DNA of 29,029 nt from Thomasclavelia spiroformis (GTDB lineage Bacteria > Bacillota_I > Bacilli_A > Erysipelotrichales > Coprobacillaceae): assembly GCA_018369555.1 (NCBI GenBank), contig JAGZCC010000026.1:1-29029 (forward strand), in the 5' to 3' direction. Every line of letters begins with the position of its first letter. Positions within the stretch are counted from its first letter, which is position 1. A program made the position numbers and the translations under genes. Positions 1-7,512 of this stretch are shown in pieces. The notes below the pieces were generated by a model. That model saw only the letters and a list, made by a program, of their open reading frames with translations. It ran no database searches and was not told the origin of the DNA.

Positions 1-119
1 TCATATTTGTTATTTTTAATAATAAACCACCCGATACTAACTATCAGTATTGCTGCTATCAGAATTACTATACTTAATATTTTCTTTTTTCTTTGATCCT
101 TCGTATGTAAATATTGCAA
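1..119 (-). CDS. N-terminal part of a small membrane-anchored protein (cut by window edge)
   Basis: The minus strand from a TTG at 119 stays open to the window edge, giving 39 codons. The visible part starts LQYLHTKDQRKKK, a basic cytoplasmic stretch, and then has a hydrophobic helix of about 20 residues (residues 14-34, rich in I, L, V and A) ending in GWFIIKNNKY. This is the topology of a single-pass, N-in C-out membrane protein. An in-frame TGA at 126-128 rules out an earlier start, no ATG is available, and a GAGAGGA Shine-Dalgarno lies about 11 bases upstream. It follows rsmI in the same direction, separated by a parS-containing palindrome. Too little is present to name a family or function. 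Confidence 0.5.
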   Translation of the reverse strand, partial: MQYLHTKDQRKKKILSIVILIAAILIVSIGWFIIKNNKY

Positions 120-152
120 ATCAACTCAATTCCTCTCTAACTATACTATATG

Positions 153-190
153 GTACCATATAATGTTTCACGTGAAACGTTATATGGTAC
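153..190. promoter_or_regulatory. parS centromere site embedded in a 38-base palindrome
   Basis: Bases 164-179 read TGTTTCACGTGAAACG, 15 of 16 matches to the bacterial parS consensus TGTTTCACGTGAAACA bound by ParB/Spo0J (and related to Noc sites). The dyad extends well beyond parS: 153-171 pairs with 172-190 at 18 of 19 positions, the only non-Watson-Crick pair being T164/G179. A second perfect palindrome, 147-162, overlaps the left arm, so the half-site TATATGGTAC occurs at 147-156 and 181-190 directly and at 153-162 inverted. It begins 1 base beyond the rsmI stop. As RNA the minus strand could form a long hairpin, but no U-tract follows, so an ordinary terminator role is unlikely. Confidence 0.85.
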
Positions 191-191
191 T

Positions 192-1046
192 TTAAATATC
201 TTTTTGATGATATTTAGCATATACTTCATTTTTCTTTAGGTTTCTAATTTTTGCTACCTCTTTGATTGCATCTTTAACTGACAATCCCTTTGCTATATAT
301 TCATCAACATGCTCTATAATAGTTTGCTCAAAAAATTGCTCTTCTATTACATTATCATTACCTGATACAACTATAACTATTTCTCCCTTTAAATTTAAGC
401 TAATTTCAAGTATCTCATCAATATTACCACGGATAATTTCCTCGTGTTTTTTTGTTATCTCTCTACACAAAGCAATTTCACGATTCCCAAAAATTTCTAA
501 CATCAATTTTAACGTTTTAGTGATACGATGTGGAGATTCATAAAAAATTATAGTTTCTTGATATTTTTTTAAAACTTCTAATTCCTTTTTTTTCTTTTTA
601 TCAGAATGATCTAAAAATCCATAAAAAATAAAAGGTTGTGGTAAAATTCCTGATACAACCAAAGCATTTAGACATGCACTTGCACCACTAATTGGAATTA
701 TATTAATTTCATTTTTTATAGCCTCTTTCACCAGTTCATAACCTGGATCAGAAATTGCTGGATATCCTGCATCACTTACTAATGCAATATTATTTCCCTC
801 TAACAATAAATTTATTATCTTAGGAATAGATTGTTTAATATTATGTTCATGATGAGAAATCAGTTTTGTTTTAATATCATAATAATTCAATAATTTTATT
901 GTATTTCTTGTATCTTCTGCAGCAATATAATCAACTTCATTTAATATTCTTATTGCACGATATGTTATTTCTTCTAAATTACCTATTGGAGTTGCAACAA
1001 GATAAATACATGGTCTATCATTTTCAAAACTTTTTTGTCTATTCAT
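192..1046 (-). CDS. rsmI: 16S rRNA (cytidine1402-2'-O)-methyltransferase RsmI
   Basis: RsmI 2'-O-methylates C1402 of 16S rRNA in the ribosomal P site, using S-adenosylmethionine, and acts in the cytoplasm. The 284-residue protein has the usual family length and the tetrapyrrole-methylase-like fold. ATPIGNL is at residues 18-24, AEDTRNT near 43-49, SDAGYPAISDPG at 91-102, a GASA loop at 121-124 (most homologues have GPSA), and FYGFL near 141. The start is an ATG with GGAG nine bases upstream. The first 8 bases (ATGAATAG) overlap the end of trmN6, so the two are probably translationally coupled. It is the last gene of the tmk-holB-ricT-trmN6-rsmI run, as in Bacillus, where yabB and yabC lie in the same order. 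Confidence 0.95.
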   Translation of the reverse strand: MNRQKSFENDRPCIYLVATPIGNLEEITYRAIRILNEVDYIAAEDTRNTIKLLNYYDIKTKLISHHEHNIKQSIPKIINLLLEGNNIALVSDAGYPAISDPGYELVKEAIKNEINIIPISGASACLNALVVSGILPQPFIFYGFLDHSDKKKKKELEVLKKYQETIIFYESPHRITKTLKLMLEIFGNREIALCREITKKHEEIIRGNIDEILEISLNLKGEIVIVVSGNDNVIEEQFFEQTIIEHVDEYIAKGLSVKDAIKEVAKIRNLKKNEVYAKYHQKDI

Positions 1047-1773
1047 TTATTTCTTCTCCAAACATTTTTTTTATTTCATCACTATAGCTACCATCTTCAT
1101 TATGAGCATATAGCGGTGACTCTATTTTTAAACCTTTTTTACCTTTATAAATTCCTTCTACCAATAAAATATGACTTTCTTTATTATATTTAGGATATAC
1201 AAATTTAATTCTTTTTGGTTCAATATCATATTTTTGCATCAGATTCAATATTTCAATCATTCTTTGTGGTCGATGAACCATTGCAAATTTACCACGATTA
1301 TCTAAAATTTTTGCGGCACTTTTAATAATTTCTTCTAAATTAATTTTTATTTCATGACGAGCTATTGTTAAAAATTCATTATCATTTAGATTGCTATCTT
1401 CATCCACTTTAAAAAAAGGTGGATTACATATTACCAATCCAACTTTCATGGAATTATTTACAAATTCTTTAATATCGCAATGTACAATATCTATTTGATC
1501 TTCTAAATCATTCAAAATTACATTTTTTCTTGCTAATTCCACTGCTTCTTCTTGAATTTCAACTCCAATTATAGGTTTATTTGTCCTCTTTGATAAAATC
1601 AAAGGTATAGCAGCATTATTTGTTCCAAAATCAACAATTTTTTTTACATCTTTTGTAATTGTACAAAAATTAGCTAATAAAACTGTATCTAAAGAAAAAT
1701 TAAACATATCTTTTCTTTGAATAATTTTTAAATTATTATATGCTAATAAATAATTCACTACTTCTTTATCCAT
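1039..1773 (-). CDS. trmN6: tRNA1(Val) (adenine37-N6)-methyltransferase family protein (YabB/TrmN6)
   Basis: This is a class I SAM-dependent N6-adenine methyltransferase of the YabB/TrmN6 group, which in studied bacteria methylates A37 of tRNA. The glycine-poor motif I is DFGTNNAAIPL at residues 48-58, an acidic strand (GVEIQEEAVELA) follows at 70-81, and the catalytic NPPF sits at 117-120. The reading frame stays open to an ATG at 1788, but that codon lacks a Shine-Dalgarno. The ATG at 1773 has GGAG nine bases upstream and gives an 8-base ATGGATAA overlap with ricT, mirroring the 8-base overlap with rsmI, so I chose 1773 (244 residues). The fold and motifs are clear; the exact tRNA substrate is inferred from family and neighbourhood. 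Confidence 0.9.
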   Translation of the reverse strand: MDKEVVNYLLAYNNLKIIQRKDMFNFSLDTVLLANFCTITKDVKKIVDFGTNNAAIPLILSKRTNKPIIGVEIQEEAVELARKNVILNDLEDQIDIVHCDIKEFVNNSMKVGLVICNPPFFKVDEDSNLNDNEFLTIARHEIKINLEEIIKSAAKILDNRGKFAMVHRPQRMIEILNLMQKYDIEPKRIKFVYPKYNKESHILLVEGIYKGKKGLKIESPLYAHNEDGSYSDEIKKMFGEEINE

Positions 1774-2584
1774 TTTTAGATACTCCATTTTTAAATTTTA
1801 TTTCATCAAGATTAACAAATATAATTGCTCCATTATTATCAATTTTAACTAAATCATTTATTACATTTAATCCCAATACTTTAACTTCCCTATTTTCAAA
1901 TTTTACCTTACTACCAATTTTAGGAAAACGTTGCTTTTCAATACTATAAACTTCATCCTCATATTTTAAACAACACATTAGTCTTCCACATGAGCCAGAG
2001 ATTTTTTCTATATTAATAGCCAACATTTGATTTTTTGCCATATTAATAGAAACACCATTAAATTCTCCTAATAATGTTGTACAACAAAGTGGTAACCCAC
2101 ATGTTCCAATTCCACCAATGATTTTTGCCTTATCACGTGGACCAATTTGACGAAGTTCAATTCTACATCTAAATACAGTTGCCAACTCTTTTAAAAGTTC
2201 TCTGAAATCTACCCTTTCTTCAGAAGTATACATAAAAATAACTTTTGCTTTATCTAAAGTAAATTCACAATTAGTTAATTGCATATCAACATCATAACGA
2301 GAAACAATATCACGGCATGTAATTAATGCCTCTTGAGCATCAATTTGATTTCTTTTATAAGCTTCTATATCTTTATCAGTAGCTTTTCTCAAAATAGATT
2401 TTAATTCTGTATCAAGATTAAATTCTTCAATTGACATTAATTCTTGAGATATTTCACCTAATTCCAATCCTCTAGTAGTTTCAACTACTACATATTCTCC
2501 TTTTTCTATTTCTAATTCTGTAGAAAAATAATAAACTTTTCCTGCACTTTTAAATTTAACACTAGCTAATCTAAGATTTTCCAT
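1766..2584 (-). CDS. ricT: PSP1-domain protein RicT (YaaT), RicAFT complex subunit
   Basis: In Bacillus subtilis YaaT/RicT joins RicA and RicF in an iron-sulfur complex that promotes RNase Y-dependent mRNA maturation and Spo0A phosphorylation, affecting sporulation, competence and biofilm formation. The 272-residue protein matches the family length (about 275). Two cysteine clusters typical of RicT are present: TCGLPLCC at 161-168 and SCGRLMCC at 198-205. These are candidate cluster ligands. A GGAG five bases before the ATG sets the start. It lies 12 bases after holB and overlaps trmN6 by 8 bases. The same holB-ricT-trmN6-rsmI order exists in Bacilli. Presence of RicT agrees with a spore-forming ancestry but does not prove it. 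Confidence 0.93.
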   Translation of the reverse strand: MENLRLASVKFKSAGKVYYFSTELEIEKGEYVVVETTRGLELGEISQELMSIEEFNLDTELKSILRKATDKDIEAYKRNQIDAQEALITCRDIVSRYDVDMQLTNCEFTLDKAKVIFMYTSEERVDFRELLKELATVFRCRIELRQIGPRDKAKIIGGIGTCGLPLCCTTLLGEFNGVSINMAKNQMLAINIEKISGSCGRLMCCLKYEDEVYSIEKQRFPKIGSKVKFENREVKVLGLNVINDLVKIDNNGAIIFVNLDEIKFKNGVSKNG

Positions 2585-2596
2585 AAATACTCCATT

Positions 2597-3538
2597 CTAT
2601 AATTTATACATTATACTATCCATTAATAAAGCAACATTTACATTATTATCTATAATATTTATTGCCTCCAAAATGATTTCTATTTGTTTTATCAATATTT
2701 CATCTGATATATCTATTTTTTTAAATAAAGTATAACATGATTCAAAAATATTTTTTTGATTATGTTTCACGTGAAACATATCTTTTAATGCCAATAATAA
2801 TATATTTAAAAATAATTTAACATCATTACGTTCCTTATAATGCTTTAATAAATTTGTTTGTACATTAATAATCAAATTATTTCTTTTAAAATACAAATCC
2901 TCTATAAAATTTTTAACTTGCACCTGCATATATTCAAAGCGCTCATCATATAAATTTTTAGCATATTCTACATCATTTGATAAATATGAAATAATCATTG
3001 CCGCTTCTCTAGGCATATCTAAATCCATCAATTGATTAACAATATCATCTTTACTATCCGGCTTAATTTCTATGATTTGACATCTTGATAAAATAGTAGG
3101 TAAAATTTTATTTTTGTTTTTAGTAGTAAATAAAGCATATATGCCATTAGTGGGTTCTTCCAACATTTTCAACAATGTATTCATTGCTTCAGGCGTAGCA
3201 TATTCAATATTTTCAATAATATAAATTTTTGCTTTACCTTCCAAAGATGATTTTTTAAATGTATTTTGAATATATTGGATATCTGTTTTTTTAATGGAAT
3301 TATTTCTTCCATTTAATCTAATAATATCTCCATATTTATTTTGTGCAACTTTTCTACAATCATTACATTGCATACAGGCAAGAGTTTGATCACAAATTAA
3401 TGACATAGCTAAAAAATTTAATGGTTTTTCTGTATTACTTCCAACTAATAAAAAAGCATGTGGTATCTTATTTTGTAAAAATTCATTATAAATTAAATTA
3501 TAAAATAATGGCTGATGTTCTTTTAAATACTCTCTCAT
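2597..3538 (-). CDS. holB: DNA polymerase III delta' subunit
   Basis: HolB is the rigid stator subunit of the clamp loader that places the DnaN ring on primed DNA. The 313-residue protein has the AAA+ clamp-loader arrangement: a zinc site C49/C55/C58/C61, TLLKMLEEP at 121-129, and an SRC sensor at 151-153. The position of the P-loop reads LVGSNTEKP and lacks the GKT residues, as expected because delta' does not hydrolyse ATP. It overlaps the end of tmk by four bases (ATGA) and ends 12 bases before ricT. Codons 254-259 (MFHVKH) are written as a perfect parS site, so this coding stretch also carries a chromosome-segregation signal. Confidence 0.93.
   Translation of the reverse strand: MREYLKEHQPLFYNLIYNEFLQNKIPHAFLLVGSNTEKPLNFLAMSLICDQTLACMQCNDCRKVAQNKYGDIIRLNGRNNSIKKTDIQYIQNTFKKSSLEGKAKIYIIENIEYATPEAMNTLLKMLEEPTNGIYALFTTKNKNKILPTILSRCQIIEIKPDSKDDIVNQLMDLDMPREAAMIISYLSNDVEYAKNLYDERFEYMQVQVKNFIEDLYFKRNNLIINVQTNLLKHYKERNDVKLFLNILLLALKDMFHVKHNQKNIFESCYTLFKKIDISDEILIKQIEIILEAINIIDNNVNVALLMDSIMYKL
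2761..2780. promoter_or_regulatory. parS centromere site inside holB
   Basis: TATGTTTCACGTGAAACATA is a perfect 20-base palindrome whose inner 16 bases are identical to consensus parS. It lies in frame within holB as Met-Phe-His-Val-Lys-His. parS sites bind ParB/Spo0J and load SMC near the origin. This one is about 17.5 kb from the dnaA-rpmH gap, a normal distance. The parA/parB (soj/spo0J) genes themselves are not in the window. Confidence 0.93.
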
Positions 3539-4155
3539 ATTATCTTTTTTATAATATTAATAACTTGATTTACAACTTCATCTATTGATTTACTTGCATC
3601 AATTTTTATTATTCGATCAGCATATTTTTCACAAATAGTCATATAGCCTTCATATACTTTTTTATGGAAATCATTAGATTCTAAATCTAATCTATCAGTA
3701 TCTCTTTGATTTTTATTAATTCTTTCTAAGCCAATTTCAAAAGGTACATCAAAAAATATTGTAGCATCTGGAAATATATCACCAATTGCAAATGAATTTA
3801 TTTGATATACTTCATCAATTCCAATATTTCTTGCAACTCCCTGATATACCAATGAGCTATCTACAAAGCGATCACAAATAACTAAATAGCCTTTATTTAA
3901 TGCTGGTTCAACTTTTTCCACTAAATGTTGTCTTCTTGCAGCAGCATATAACAATGCTTCTGTTCTAGCCTCCATTGTAGCATTTTTTTTATCAAGAATA
4001 ACAGCTCTAATCTGTTCGGCAATATCTATACCACCAGGTTCCCTAGTTAATAATACTTTATAACCCTCAGCCTTTAATTGATCAAAAACAATTTTTGATA
4101 TAGTAGTTTTTCCACTACCATCAGGACCTTCTAATGTAATAAATTTACCTCTCAT
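3535..4155 (-). CDS. tmk: Thymidylate kinase
   Basis: Tmk phosphorylates dTMP to dTDP with ATP, an essential step of dTTP synthesis. The 206-residue protein has the P-loop GPDGSGKT at 10-17, TREPGG at 37-42, the nucleotide-binding DRF at 95-97 followed by SSLVYQG, and a lid with arginines near NQRDTDRLD (about 148-156). AAGGAAA lies before the ATG. It is the first gene of the run tmk-holB-ricT-trmN6-rsmI and has its own strong promoter at 4199-4227, so the set is expressed separately from recR upstream. The four-base ATGA junction with holB suggests coupled translation. Confidence 0.96.
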   Translation of the reverse strand: MRGKFITLEGPDGSGKTTISKIVFDQLKAEGYKVLLTREPGGIDIAEQIRAVILDKKNATMEARTEALLYAAARRQHLVEKVEPALNKGYLVICDRFVDSSLVYQGVARNIGIDEVYQINSFAIGDIFPDATIFFDVPFEIGLERINKNQRDTDRLDLESNDFHKKVYEGYMTICEKYADRIIKIDASKSIDEVVNQVINIIKKII

Positions 4156-4198
4156 CGTCTTTTCCTTTCAAATTATTATCATTCATAATCTATAAAAG

Positions 4199-4227
4199 AT
4201 TATATCACATGTAACAGTTTCATACAA
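4199..4227 (-). promoter_or_regulatory. Sigma-A-type promoter of the tmk operon
   Basis: On the minus strand, TTGTAT (4227-4222) is 17 bases from a consensus TATAAT (4204-4199), and the -10 is extended by TG (TGATATAAT). Transcription should start near 4192, leaving a leader of about 37 bases before tmk. Bases 4228-4366 upstream are AT-rich and show no gene. Confidence 0.8.
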
Positions 4228-4366
4228 TTCAATAGTTTTTTCACTTATTATGTTAAATAATAACAAAATTTATATTTATAATATAATCCCAAAATCAGTG
4301 AAATTACTCCAATTCATATAATCTGAGTTATTACACTCATAACTAATAAAATTTATTTATAAAATT

Positions 4367-4394
4367 ATATTTTAATACTCATATATTAAAATAT
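4367..4394 (-). terminator. AT-only hairpin directly after the BofA-like gene
   Basis: ATATTTTAATA (4367-4377) pairs perfectly with TATTAAAATAT (4384-4394), an 11-bp stem with a 6-base loop that touches the stop codon of the BofA-like gene. The following minus-strand bases are T-rich but not a clean U-tract, so termination would be weak. Confidence 0.4.
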
Positions 4395-4555
4395 TATATT
4401 AATGATATAAAATATATAATAACTACTCCGGGTAAACCTAACATCATTAAAATAAAAATATTTAAAATATTATAACTAAAATAATTTCCACTAATCATAT
4501 TAATCATATAGATTATTAATAATGATTTAAAAAATAACATTAATATTTTACGCAC
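4394..4555 (-). CDS. BofA-like micro-protein (short pro-sigma-K processing inhibitor family)
   Basis: A 53-codon reading frame from GTG at 4555 encodes a very hydrophobic protein. Its C-terminal part matches the BofA pattern: IYMINMISG around residues 15-23 corresponds to the VNMFGG region, and MLGLPGVVIIYF at 38-49 corresponds to the conserved LGIPG segment plus the final helix. Two membrane helices are likely. BofA of Bacillus subtilis (87 residues) sits in the forespore outer membrane and inhibits SpoIVFB, the protease that activates sigma-K. In B. subtilis bofA also lies just downstream of recR. Here the N-terminal helix is missing or shortened. GAGGTG seven bases before the GTG is a good Shine-Dalgarno, but it lies inside the recR terminator stem. 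Start and function remain tentative; ATG at codon 6 is an alternative. Confidence 0.68.
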   Translation of the reverse strand: MRKILMLFFKSLLIIYMINMISGNYFSYNILNIFILMMLGLPGVVIIYFISLI

Positions 4556-4589
4556 AAAAAAACACCTCACTACAATATATGAGATGTTT
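4556..4589 (-). terminator. Rho-independent terminator after recR, overlapping the next gene's ribosome site
   Basis: On the minus strand a 10-bp stem (4589-4580 with 4569-4560, one G-U pair, 10-base loop) is followed by seven T (4562-4556). It starts within the recR stop codon. The 3' arm holds GAGGTG, the Shine-Dalgarno for the GTG at 4555. The other strand also has a T-tract, so it could act both ways. Confidence 0.7.
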
Positions 4590-5181
4590 ATATTTTTTTT
4601 CTTCCTTCTAATGATTTCAACAATGTTAATTCATCTGCATAATCAATATTACTTCCAATTGGTAATCCATTAGCAATTCTACTTGTATTAATATCTCTTT
4701 TAGCAAGTAATTTGGCTAAATATAAAGCAGTAGTTTCACCATCTCTAGTTGGATTTGTTGCAATAATAACTTCTTTAATTGAATCATCTAATCGATTAAA
4801 TAATGACGAAATATTCAAATCATCCATCGTTTTTCCATCAATAATTGACATTGTTCCATGTAAAACATGATACAATCCATTATATTCTTTAACTTTTTCC
4901 ATTGCAAAAACATCTTTAGACTCTTCTACTACACAGATAACACTTTGATCACGATTTTCATCCATACAAATATCACATATTTCATTCTCACAAATATGTC
5001 CACATTTTTTACAATAGTGAATATTCTCGTGAATAGTTGCCAAAGTTTTAGAAAAATCATCAACATATTCTTTATCCATTGATAAAATATAATAAGCCAA
5101 GCGCTCTGCACTTTTTCCGCCAATACCTGGCAAACGTTTAAAACAATCGACTAAATTTTGAAAAGATCTTGGATAGTTCAT
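4588..5181 (-). CDS. recR: Recombination mediator RecR
   Basis: RecR works with RecO (and RecF) to load RecA on SSB-coated single-stranded DNA at gaps. The 197-residue protein has the standard length. It has a helix-hairpin-helix LPGIGGKSAERLAYY at 17-31, a zinc site C57/C60/C69/C72 (an extra C64 lies between), and a Toprim domain starting ICVVEESKDVFAME at 82-95. AAAGGAG before the ATG sets the start. Only 11 bases separate it from dnaX. In most Firmicutes a nucleoid-associated protein gene (ebfC/yaaK) sits between the two, and it is absent here. A terminator overlaps its stop codon. Confidence 0.96.
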   Translation of the reverse strand: MNYPRSFQNLVDCFKRLPGIGGKSAERLAYYILSMDKEYVDDFSKTLATIHENIHYCKKCGHICENEICDICMDENRDQSVICVVEESKDVFAMEKVKEYNGLYHVLHGTMSIIDGKTMDDLNISSLFNRLDDSIKEVIIATNPTRDGETTALYLAKLLAKRDINTSRIANGLPIGSNIDYADELTLLKSLEGRKKI

Positions 5182-5192
5182 AAAATTCTCCT

Positions 5193-6944
5193 TTATTTTT
5201 CAAATTCAACAATATCACCAAATAATTCTATTGCCTTTGCTTGAGCTTCACTTAATTCCTCTTTTTTTTCTTTAAAAGCACCAATATGATGCAATACTAT
5301 TGGCTGAGGAGTTGGTAAAGTTCGAGCTCTATTCATTTCAATATATTTATTTCTTATATCTGGCCAAATATTACTTTTAACAGCAATAAAATCATAGCTT
5401 TCTCCTAATATTTCTTGTAAAAAACTTTTTAATTGATAATAATTTTCTGTACTATTTACTTCATTAATACTAGGTTGATGATCAAATGAAATAATAATTC
5501 CACCCTGTGCAGCTGCAACAGGCTTTCCGTCACACAACATTGAAGCAAATTTAGCAGTATTAAGATTAAATTTATATCTTGCAATTACTGGCCACTTTTC
5601 TTGAATATCATTAAGAATTCCCCGATTAGCCTGAACTAAAATATTTAATATATCATCAAAAGATACCTCAATATTTTTGTTTATATCTACATTATTATCT
5701 TGAACATTTTTATTATCATCAATGATTTTTTCTATTGTACCAGGTGAAATTTCTTCTTGAATACTTTCATTCGTTTTTTCAACTGTATCTTTATTTTCTA
5801 CAATATTATTTTCTGAAGTTGAAATAGTATTTTCAATAATATTATCCGAATTAGTTAAAATTTTATTTTCATCTTTAATTTTATTACATATTTTTAATAG
5901 AGCTAATTCAAAATACGTATCTGCATTTAAAGAATAATTATAGTGATTACTAGCATCAACTAAAATATCAATGATATCAAATGATTCTTCAACTGATATA
6001 TATGGTATTAAATTTTCAACATCCTTTTTTGTCAAAATGAATAAAACACTTAAATCCTCTGTATTTTTATAAATAATAACATCTTTTAAAACATCTATTA
6101 AATCATATGTTAATCTTTTTATATCAATACTTGTACTTAACATATTATCTAATGACTGCAAAACTGCCTTTAAATCTTTTGAAAGTAATTTCTTAATAAA
6201 TGTAATCTTATTATCCATCGATAATAAACCGTAAACTTTATTAACACTGTCTACACTCAATATATCATTATAAGCTAAACATTGTTCCAAAATACTTAAT
6301 GCATCTCGCATTCCACCTTCTGCTAATTTTGCAACTAATTTTAAAGCATCTAATTCATATTCCTTATTTTCATTTTTTAAAACAAATTCTAGTCTAGAAA
6401 CTATGTCTTGATCGTCAACTTTTTTAAAGTCAAATCTTTGACACCTAGAAATAATTGTTGGTAAAATTTTATGTGGTTCAGTTGTAGCTAAAATAAAAAT
6501 AATATGTGCTGGAGGCTCTTCTAAAGTTTTTAACAAAGCATTAAAAGCACCTTGAGACATCATATGTACCTCATCAATAATATAAACTTTATATTTACCA
6601 TTAATCGGTGCATACTTAACTTTATCAATTAAATCTCTTACTTCATCAACCCCATTATTACTTGCTGCATCAATTTCTATTACATCAGGATGCTGAGATA
6701 CTGTTATTGCTTTACAATTAGAACATTTATCACATGGTGGATTATCTCCCGTACAATTTAATGCCTTTGCAAGTAACTTTGCAACAGTTGTCTTTCCTGT
6801 TCCTCTAGGTCCAGCAAATAAATAAGCATGTCCTATACGATTTTCTTTAATAGCATTCTTTAAAGTTGTAACTACATGTTCTTGTCCAGCAACTTCATCA
6901 AATGTTTGGGGTCTATATGACCTATATAATGCTTTATATGACAC
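5193..6944 (-). CDS. dnaX: DNA polymerase III gamma/tau subunit
   Basis: DnaX is the ATPase of the clamp loader and ties polymerase and helicase together. Residues 1-170 are a typical AAA+ module: GPRGTGKT at 45-52, zinc cysteines C64/C71/C74/C77, DEVH at 124-127, LLKTLEEPP at 137-145 and SRC at 166-168. Domains II-III follow. A low-complexity Asn/Glu/Asp/Ile-rich linker occupies about 365-435. The C-terminal tail (to 583) is the tau-specific part. I saw no obvious internal frameshift signal making a separate gamma form. The start is GTG, with AGGAGTG eight bases upstream. It is co-directional with and 11 bases from recR. Confidence 0.96.
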   Translation of the reverse strand: MSYKALYRSYRPQTFDEVAGQEHVVTTLKNAIKENRIGHAYLFAGPRGTGKTTVAKLLAKALNCTGDNPPCDKCSNCKAITVSQHPDVIEIDAASNNGVDEVRDLIDKVKYAPINGKYKVYIIDEVHMMSQGAFNALLKTLEEPPAHIIFILATTEPHKILPTIISRCQRFDFKKVDDQDIVSRLEFVLKNENKEYELDALKLVAKLAEGGMRDALSILEQCLAYNDILSVDSVNKVYGLLSMDNKITFIKKLLSKDLKAVLQSLDNMLSTSIDIKRLTYDLIDVLKDVIIYKNTEDLSVLFILTKKDVENLIPYISVEESFDIIDILVDASNHYNYSLNADTYFELALLKICNKIKDENKILTNSDNIIENTISTSENNIVENKDTVEKTNESIQEEISPGTIEKIIDDNKNVQDNNVDINKNIEVSFDDILNILVQANRGILNDIQEKWPVIARYKFNLNTAKFASMLCDGKPVAAAQGGIIISFDHQPSINEVNSTENYYQLKSFLQEILGESYDFIAVKSNIWPDIRNKYIEMNRARTLPTPQPIVLHHIGAFKEKKEELSEAQAKAIELFGDIVEFEK

Positions 6945-6968
6945 TTAAAATCACTCCTCATACAATTT

Positions 6969-6997
6969 ATTATACTACATAGTTATACATAAAAAAA
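6969..6997 (-). promoter_or_regulatory. Probable dnaX-recR promoter
   Basis: A consensus TATAAT (6974-6969, minus strand) lies about 25 bases before the dnaX GTG. The -35 region at 17 bases is T-rich (the terminator's T run) and a poor match to TTGACA, so this rests mainly on the -10. Confidence 0.45.
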
Positions 6998-7019
6998 GAT
7001 TCAGTCGATTGATAGAATC
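6991..7019 (-). terminator. Weak terminator after tadA
   Basis: A 5-bp stem (GATTC/GAATC, 12-base loop) overlapping the tadA stop codon is followed on the minus strand by seven T at 6997-6991. The stem is short, so strength is doubtful. Confidence 0.45.
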
Positions 7020-7488
7020 ATTTATCCAATTTAATTTTATTTTTCTCTCTTTTTAACTTAAAATAATCTTTGATTATTTTAGAACACTTATCACCTAAAA
7101 TTCCCTCTATAATCTCAGGTTTATGATTAACGGGAAAATTACAATTATAAATATTAGTTAAAGCAAGCCATCTACTTTCATAAGCACCAAATACCACTTT
7201 CTTTATTCTACTATTTATTATCGCACCTGAACACATAATACAAGGCTCAAGTGTAACGTATAATGTACACTCATCCAAATACCAAGATTTTAATCTCTCA
7301 CATGCTTCATTTATTGCTAAAATCTCTGCATGAGCAGTAGCAAGATTTGTAGTTTCACGTAAATTATGGGCACATGAAATCACTTCATTATCTTTAACAA
7401 TTATAGCTCCCACTGGCACTTCATCTTTTGCTAAACATTTTAAAGCTTCTTGATATGCTATTTCCATAAACTTGATATCATGATCCAT
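7018..7488 (-). CDS. tadA: tRNA-specific adenosine deaminase
   Basis: TadA converts A34 of tRNA-Arg(ACG) to inosine, and in Gram-positives sometimes other tRNAs; it is a zinc-dependent cytidine-deaminase-fold enzyme. The zinc/catalytic motifs are HAE at 53-55 (H53 ligand, E55 proton shuttle) and PCIMC at 82-86 (C83 and C86). The open frame reaches back to 7524, but that extension runs into the SRP RNA gene and has no ribosome site. AGGAG seven bases before the ATG at 7488 fixes the start and gives 156 residues, the family norm. The gene begins 24 bases after the SRP RNA and may be expressed by read-through of its T-run. Confidence 0.95.
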   Translation of the reverse strand: MDHDIKFMEIAYQEALKCLAKDEVPVGAIIVKDNEVISCAHNLRETTNLATAHAEILAINEACERLKSWYLDECTLYVTLEPCIMCSGAIINSRIKKVVFGAYESRWLALTNIYNCNFPVNHKPEIIEGILGDKCSKIIKDYFKLKREKNKIKLDK

Positions 7489-7512
7489 ATACATTCTCCT
7501 TTTTATAAAAAA

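Noticed and set aside
2597..3538. Missing P-loop in holB as a sign of a broken gene
   Set aside because: Delta' normally lacks ATPase residues; the rest of the protein is complete.
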